Assembly: GCA_903916775.1 (NCBI GenBank)
Contig: CAIWXY010000213.1
Location: 1 to 9,945, forward strand
Reading direction: 5' to 3'
DNA from: an uncultured Actinomycetes bacterium
GTDB taxonomy: Bacteria; Actinomycetota; Actinomycetes; Nanopelagicales; Nanopelagicaceae
Length of the DNA: 9,945 nucleotides
Part shown: positions 6,029 to 9,945 of the stretch, in pieces
Layout: every line of letters starts with the position of its first letter
How positions within the stretch are numbered: the stretch's first letter is position 1
The notes under the pieces: model-generated
Told to the model about the DNA's origin: nothing
Databases searched by the model: none
Seen by the model: the letters and a program-made list of their open reading frames with translations, nothing else
Program-made: the position numbers and the translations under genes

Positions 6029-8424
6029 GCAACTATCCCAGCGTAGGAAACAATTCCACGATCAATCCTCTTGAGCGCATTATCAACTGTCTGCGAAAGA
6101 TGAGGTGATGCGTTGCCTATTTGTCGCAGAAGATCAATGATCTGCTTCATAGCGCGCACAAAATCTCCAACCGTGAGTTCTGTTCCGCGAAGGATTGCAG
6201 CTAATGAATGGCCGCTCGCCCATCGATAAGATGCCCAGCAGAATGCAAGATCAGGCTCACGCATCGGCTCTAAGCCGATATCAACTTCTGAACGCTGGAT
6301 ATCCGCCCAACAGGTAACGAGATCGTTAAGTACTTCTTCTACCTCTCCCCTAGGGATCTTGGGAGATTCATCTCGCCTTGCTTCGAAAACAAGCGCCGAA
6401 AGAACCGAGACCATCTCAGGACCATCCAAGGTATCAAAGCTTCCAGCTTTGATCATCTGGGCGATAAGTAGATCAGTTTCTCCATAAATATTGGCAAGCA
6501 AAGTTCCCCATTGGGTAATGACACCATTTTTTAGGTAACCATATTTTTCGAGCATAACTTGGACGAGGTCAAATCTCTTAGCTATCAAATCAGTTCGACT
6601 ACTCACTCGATCTTCAAGTCCACGTGTCTCGCGAGCAAGTCGATCAAGGCGTTCGGCTATACGTGAGTGTTCCTCGCGCTCTGAACAACCGTGACACGGA
6701 TGTGCTCGCAGAGCACGCCTAGCCGCAACTAGCTCATCTTCAGCAATTACTCGCTTGGCTTTAGTCATCTTTGCTAGCGCTTTTTCTATAGCTTTTATCT
6801 CAGAACGGATAGCGGCATACTCGGCAAAATCACCTTGATGGCAGGCCATCTCGCCCATGAGTTCTGCGCTGGCGGCCTGGTTGCGTTTAATCTGTCTAGC
6901 AAGGCCAACAACTGCTTTGTCGGCTTGGTACTGTGCGAATGATGACTCTAGAGAAGTTCGAGCACGTTCGGCACCAAAACGCGAGATCAGATTGATTGTC
7001 ATGTTGTACGTTGGCTTGAAACTGCTTTTGAGCGGGTATGCGCGAGTGGAAGCAAGACCTGCTACCGATCCAGAATCCACCTCTTTACTCCAGAGAATGA
7101 CGGCATTTCCCTCGATATCAATTCCGCGACGGCCGGCTCGTCCAGTGAGTTGAGTAAACTCGCCCGGACTAATCGATACATGTGACTCACCATTCCATTT
7201 CATCAGTTTTTCAAGCACAACGGTGCGAGCGGGCATATTAATACCCATAGCCAGCGTCTCTGTGGCAAAGACACATTTAACGAGACCCCGTTGAAATAAC
7301 TCCTCGACAGTTTCTTTAAATGAAGGCAATAGCCCAGCGTGGTGTGCAGCTATTCCACGTTCTAGTCCATCGAGCCATTCTGAAAATCCAAGGACGACCA
7401 AATCTTCTTCGGGAATATTCGCGGTCGCACGAAAAACAACTTCTCTGATTTCTGAGCGCTCCTGGGCATTGGTTAAACGGATGCCCGCCTTTACGCATTG
7501 GTGTACTGCAGCCGAACACGCGTTACGGGAGAATATAAATGTGATTGCAGGCAGCAGCCCTTCGCGATCTAGACGTTCGATAACTTCGGCTCGATTAAGT
7601 GCACGCGAAGTAGGAGTGAGTTGGCTCTTATCCTGCCAATTGCCGCCCCTTCCCTTCTTGGAATCGTAAGACCCCCGAACCTTGCGCAATGAGTCCTTTT
7701 CAAGTCTGAGAATTTCAGGATTAACTTTGCCTTCATCTACAAAGAGATCAAGAAGCTGATGTCCGAATAGCACATGTTGGTAGAGCGGAACTGGACGTGT
7801 CTCGGAGACAATGACGTCGGTATTTCCGCGAACTGCACCTAGCCAATCACCGAACTCTTCCGCATTTGAGACGGTGGCTGAGAGTGAGGCGACCTGAATT
7901 GATTCAGGTAAGTGAATGAGAATTTCTTCCCAAACGGCTCCCCTAAATTTGTCTGCCAGATAGTGGACTTCATCCATCACCACATACTGGAGATTGCGAA
8001 GTGTGTGGCTTTCGGCATAGATCATGTTACGCAAAACTTCGGTCGTCATCACGACGATCTGCGCCTCGGAATTGATGCTGGTATCACCTGTAAGGAGGCC
8101 TACTTTTTCTTCGCCAAACATCTCTTTAAAATCTGAGAATTTCTGATTCGATAACGCCTTGATCGGTGCCGTATAGAAGCACTTTTTGCCAGTGGCTATT
8201 GCTAAGAAAGCAGCAAACTCGCCGACAATTGTCTTTCCCGCTCCGGTTGGAGCTGCGACAAGGACCCCGTGTCCATCCTCAAGAGAATGGCATCCTTCGA
8301 TCTGGAATGGATCTAATGGAAAATCAAATGTGTCACAAAACTCTCTCGTACGCTTATATCGATTGGCCAATTTCGCCGCTGCAAATCGTTCCGCGGGTGA
8401 ACGATCATCTGTCATGTCGTTCAT
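6025..8424 (-). CDS. helY: HelY-type superfamily 2 DEAD/DEAH-box helicase (Ski2/Mtr4-like)
   Basis: This ATP-dependent helicase is 799 residues from the chosen start. Its motifs, numbered from that start, are a Q-like segment FPLDPFQIE at 35-43, Walker A APTGAGKT at 58-65, and TAPIKALSNQK for motif Ia near 85-95. They continue with DEVH at 151-154, SAT at 182-184, HHAGLLP at 361-367, FATETLAMGINMPARTVV at 386-403 and the arginine finger motif QLTGRAGRRGID at 425-436. A helical part with charged repeats (about 500-620) contains the Cys/His pattern HPCHGC...H (C577, C580), and a C-terminal DSHCT-like domain ends the protein. Mycobacterial HelY is longer (about 900 residues). The same frame is open up to an ATG at 8490 inside tatC, but AAGGA at 8434-8438 sits 9 bases before the ATG at 8424, and the earlier start would force a 35-base overlap. 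The stop overlaps the exonuclease start by 4 bases. The substrate, RNA or DNA, is not settled by sequence. Confidence 0.93.
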   Translation of the reverse strand: MNDMTDDRSPAERFAAAKLANRYKRTREFCDTFDFPLDPFQIEGCHSLEDGHGVLVAAPTGAGKTIVGEFAAFLAIATGKKCFYTAPIKALSNQKFSDFKEMFGEEKVGLLTGDTSINSEAQIVVMTTEVLRNMIYAESHTLRNLQYVVMDEVHYLADKFRGAVWEEILIHLPESIQVASLSATVSNAEEFGDWLGAVRGNTDVIVSETRPVPLYQHVLFGHQLLDLFVDEGKVNPEILRLEKDSLRKVRGSYDSKKGRGGNWQDKSQLTPTSRALNRAEVIERLDREGLLPAITFIFSRNACSAAVHQCVKAGIRLTNAQERSEIREVVFRATANIPEEDLVVLGFSEWLDGLERGIAAHHAGLLPSFKETVEELFQRGLVKCVFATETLAMGINMPARTVVLEKLMKWNGESHVSISPGEFTQLTGRAGRRGIDIEGNAVILWSKEVDSGSVAGLASTRAYPLKSSFKPTYNMTINLISRFGAERARTSLESSFAQYQADKAVVGLARQIKRNQAASAELMGEMACHQGDFAEYAAIRSEIKAIEKALAKMTKAKRVIAEDELVAARRALRAHPCHGCSEREEHSRIAERLDRLARETRGLEDRVSSRTDLIAKRFDLVQVMLEKYGYLKNGVITQWGTLLANIYGETDLLIAQMIKAGSFDTLDGPEMVSVLSALVFEARRDESPKIPRGEVEEVLNDLVTCWADIQRSEVDIGLEPMREPDLAFCWASYRWASGHSLAAILRGTELTVGDFVRAMKQIIDLLRQIGNASPHLSQTVDNALKRIDRGIVSYAGIVA

Positions 8425-8433
8425 TGCATTACG

Positions 8434-8438
8434 TCCTT
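8434..8438 (-). promoter_or_regulatory. Ribosome-binding site deciding the helY start
   Basis: AAGGA, read on the minus strand, lies 9 bases upstream of the ATG at 8424. The longer alternative start at 8490 lies within tatC, so this site favours the 799-residue product. The ATG three codons further on, at 8415, is less well spaced. Confidence 0.6.
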
Positions 8439-8455
8439 TAACTTTTCGATTATAT

Positions 8456-9220
8456 TCATTCGACCGACGCGCGAACTCGACGGCGATCATTTGCTAACGC
8501 TATTCCGGCAGCGGCAAAATAGAAGATAACAAGAGGTACTGCTAGTAGCAACATGGTGAATGGATCACTTGTCGGGACAAACGTTGCAGAGAAAACCGTG
8601 ATAGCGAATACGGCGATACGCCACGGCTTAATAATTGATCGGCCCGAGAGTATTCCTGCAACGTTGAGGGCGACAAGAAATACCGGTAGCTCAAAGGCCA
8701 ATCCAAAAAGCACAATCAAGTGAAGCACGAAACTGAGGTAGTCACTGAACTTAATGAGGTTGGTCAGATTCGTAGGAGTGAATCCAAGCAGCACCCGAAT
8801 CGCTATTGGAAGAATCCAATATGCCAAAGCAGCGCCTGCGGCAAAGAATGGTGTAGCGGCAGCGATGAAAAATAGTGAATATTTCTTCTCTTTATTGTGC
8901 AGCGCTGGTGCAACAAATGCCCATAGTTGATAAAGCCAAAATGGAGAAGCAAGTAAAACTCCAGAGACTATTGCTACGGATATTTGCAGATTCAGTGGAC
9001 CAAGGACTCCGTCAATGTAGAGAATGCCACAATGATGGGACGAGCTGGGAGCGGAACCTAGGTCGCACACGGGCTTGGTCAGAAGGTGGACAATCTTCCT
9101 ATAAAAGATCCATCCCACACTAGAAAAGACGGCTATTGATAGTGCTGCGCGAATAACGCGCTTTCTCAATTCACGAAAATGCTCGAGCAGGGGCATCTGC
9201 CCACTGTTGCGAGTGGTCAT
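8456..9220 (-). CDS. tatC: Twin-arginine translocase subunit TatC
   Basis: TatC is the polytopic receptor subunit of the Tat system, which recognises twin-arginine signal peptides and exports folded proteins. The 254-residue product has the family length. Its N-terminal cytoplasmic motif is MPLLEHFRELRKR (9-21), the region that contacts signal peptides. About six hydrophobic segments lie near 22-40, 77-99, 115-138, 163-185, 199-214 and 219-242. The conserved acidic residue in FELP (E177, equivalent to E. coli E170) and the TM5-TM6 loop FVPTSDPF with D219 are present. Two cysteines, C52 and C64, fall in the first predicted extracytoplasmic loop and could form a disulphide. The start at 9220 is supported by AAGGG at 9228-9232, 7 bases upstream and overlapping the tatA stop. 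No tatB is seen nearby. Confidence 0.96.
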   Translation of the reverse strand: MTTRNSGQMPLLEHFRELRKRVIRAALSIAVFSSVGWIFYRKIVHLLTKPVCDLGSAPSSSHHCGILYIDGVLGPLNLQISVAIVSGVLLASPFWLYQLWAFVAPALHNKEKKYSLFFIAAATPFFAAGAALAYWILPIAIRVLLGFTPTNLTNLIKFSDYLSFVLHLIVLFGLAFELPVFLVALNVAGILSGRSIIKPWRIAVFAITVFSATFVPTSDPFTMLLLAVPLVIFYFAAAGIALANDRRRVRASVE

Positions 9221-9227
9221 GAATTAA

Positions 9228-9232
9228 CCCTT
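9228..9232 (-). promoter_or_regulatory. Ribosome-binding site of tatC overlapping the tatA stop codon
   Basis: AAGGG on the minus strand lies 7 bases before the tatC ATG and shares bases with the TAA stop of tatA (9231-9233). Ribosomes finishing tatA would be placed directly on the tatC initiation site, which suggests translational coupling. Confidence 0.55.
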
Positions 9233-9416
9233 ACTGGGAGTTTTTTGCAGCTTGGTCATCCCCAGGCTTTTTATCTTCAGGAGACTTGAGTTCATCCTTG
9301 AAGATTCGAAGGGACCTGGCGACCGATTTAGCTGAGTCTGGGAGTTTTTTGGCGCCAAAAAGAACTACGAAGACAACAACAATGAGGATGATGTGCCATG
9401 GCTTAAGGTCGCCCAT
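9231..9416 (-). CDS. tatA: Twin-arginine translocase subunit TatA
   Basis: TatA is the pore-forming or membrane-weakening subunit that oligomerises around TatC during export of folded proteins. The product has 61 residues. A short N-terminus MGDLKPWH precedes a single membrane span (IILIVVVFVVLF, 9-20). Then come the hinge FGAKKLPD (20-27), an amphipathic helix (about 25-44, SAKSVARSLRIFKDELK) and a short charged, disordered tail. The FGAKKLPD hinge and the RIFK helix match actinobacterial TatA closely and argue against TatB. The tail is shorter than in mycobacterial TatA. AGGAAG at 9421-9426 serves the ATG at 9416. The gene lies 12 bases after pafC and 10 bases before tatC, an arrangement shared with mycobacteria. 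Confidence 0.95.
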   Translation of the reverse strand: MGDLKPWHIILIVVVFVVLFGAKKLPDSAKSVARSLRIFKDELKSPEDKKPGDDQAAKNSQ

Positions 9417-9428
9417 TTAACTTCCTAT

Positions 9429-9945
9429 CTACTGTGAGCCAACATCATACCCAAAAAGGGCCTGCCTGATCATCTCGGAAAAGTTAGCCTGGAGTCGAGG
9501 GTTGTCCCGGATAACCACCTTGCCGGGCAGCGCTAGCAAGGCCCGCAACAACCACTCTTCATTTACGGGGCGAATCCTTACCCAAAGCTCATCTCCGAGA
9601 CGCTCCTCTGAATCGATTATGCCCTGATGTTCCTCTGCAAATCTCATAGCTTGTGCCTCTAAAACTATGGTCAGTAGCGCAGGCGTTTGAAACCCAGTGG
9701 CTTCCTCTTCCCCCGCGAGTTGAGACTCGGTGAGGGTTTCGGGCAGGGAACCAATATGCGTGGATCCAAGCTGTGCGTCAAGGATGTGATCCATTCGGAA
9801 TGTGCGCATTTGAGCCTTGGTGTGATCCCAGGCATGTAGATAGCCGTACCCCCGAAGGTATTCGATCTGCGTAGGAAGAACTTCTCGTTCAGTAATGACA
9901 TCCGAACTCATCGCGACGTATTTCATGAGAATTGATCGTTGGGAA
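9429..9945 (-). CDS. pafC: WYL-domain transcriptional regulator, PafC-like, C-terminal half (5' truncated by window edge)
   Basis: About 172 C-terminal residues are visible. The frame stays open to the right edge, so the ATG at 9926 is internal. The core is a WYL domain, in which a helix-like strand set reads REVLPTQIEYLRGYGYLHAW followed by RTFRMDHI. Here the usual Trp-Tyr-Leu appears as GYL, and the common DRI ends as DHI. A WCX-type C-terminal extension follows (LWVRIRPVNEEWLLRALLALPGKVVI). WYL domains are believed to sense ligands, probably single-stranded nucleic acid. In mycobacteria PafB and PafC form a DNA-damage-responsive activator encoded beside pafA. The helix-turn-helix half and any pafB or pafA would lie beyond the edge. 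The name PafC rests mainly on its position just before tatA, as in Rv2095c-Rv2094c. Confidence 0.82.
   Translation of the reverse strand, partial: SQRSILMKYVAMSSDVITEREVLPTQIEYLRGYGYLHAWDHTKAQMRTFRMDHILDAQLGSTHIGSLPETLTESQLAGEEEATGFQTPALLTIVLEAQAMRFAEEHQGIIDSEERLGDELWVRIRPVNEEWLLRALLALPGKVVIRDNPRLQANFSEMIRQALFGYDVGSQ

Noticed and set aside
8186..8497. Plus-strand open frame of 103 codons opposite the helY start
   Set aside because: It is antisense to the conserved Walker A region of the helicase and has no ribosome-binding site or known domain.
1..9945. Mobile elements, CRISPR arrays, tRNA/rRNA genes or defence systems
   Set aside because: Reading both strands showed no repeat-spacer pattern, transposase or integrase motif, cloverleaf-like segment or defence gene. 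All sizeable stretches are occupied by conserved housekeeping genes.

Overview
The window is an ordinary, gene-dense stretch of an actinobacterial chromosome (Actinomycetota). This is shown by gene families and gene order. A plus-strand block (FtsR-type MerR regulator, bifunctional-nuclease-domain protein, Rv1830-type MerR regulator, GcvP) resembles Mycobacterium tuberculosis Rv1828-Rv1832. A minus-strand block (PafC-type WYL protein, TatA, TatC, HelY-type helicase) resembles Rv2095c-Rv2092c, and the FEN-like exonuclease is of the nearby Rv2090 type. The moderate G+C content (about half by eye) and very short intergenic gaps are unlike high-GC actinomycetes. They suggest a streamlined, lower-GC lineage such as freshwater Nanopelagicales (acI) or Luna-type Microbacteriaceae. 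That placement is inference only.

Left part, plus strand (1-4371): the C-terminal end of an FtsR-like MerR regulator runs off the left edge. After a 38-base gap holding a perfect dyad come a DUF151/BFN protein, a 141-base gap with a possible promoter and a second dyad, another MerR regulator, and, 36 bases later, a full-length single-chain glycine dehydrogenase (GcvP) starting with TTG. The group joins cell-division-type regulation with one-carbon metabolism.

Right part, minus strand (9945 down to 4401): one compact operon reading pafC (truncated by the right edge), tatA, tatC, helY, 5'-3' exonuclease, ppm1. Junctions are 12, 10 and 31 bases, then overlaps of 4 and 7 bases, so the last three genes in particular look translationally coupled. 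Functions are transcriptional control linked to the proteasome/DNA-damage locus (PafC), folded-protein export (TatA/TatC), nucleic-acid unwinding and flap cleavage (HelY and exonuclease), and synthesis of polyprenyl-phosphate-mannose for cell-envelope glycosylation (Ppm1). The two blocks converge at 4372-4400.

There is no tRNA, rRNA, CRISPR array, insertion sequence or phage gene, and no clear sign of a new defence or mobile system. The items most worth a second look are the helicase/FEN-nuclease coupling, the placement of ppm1 at the end of this operon, the two dyads beside the MerR genes, and a Glu at a usual Asp metal-ligand position of the exonuclease.
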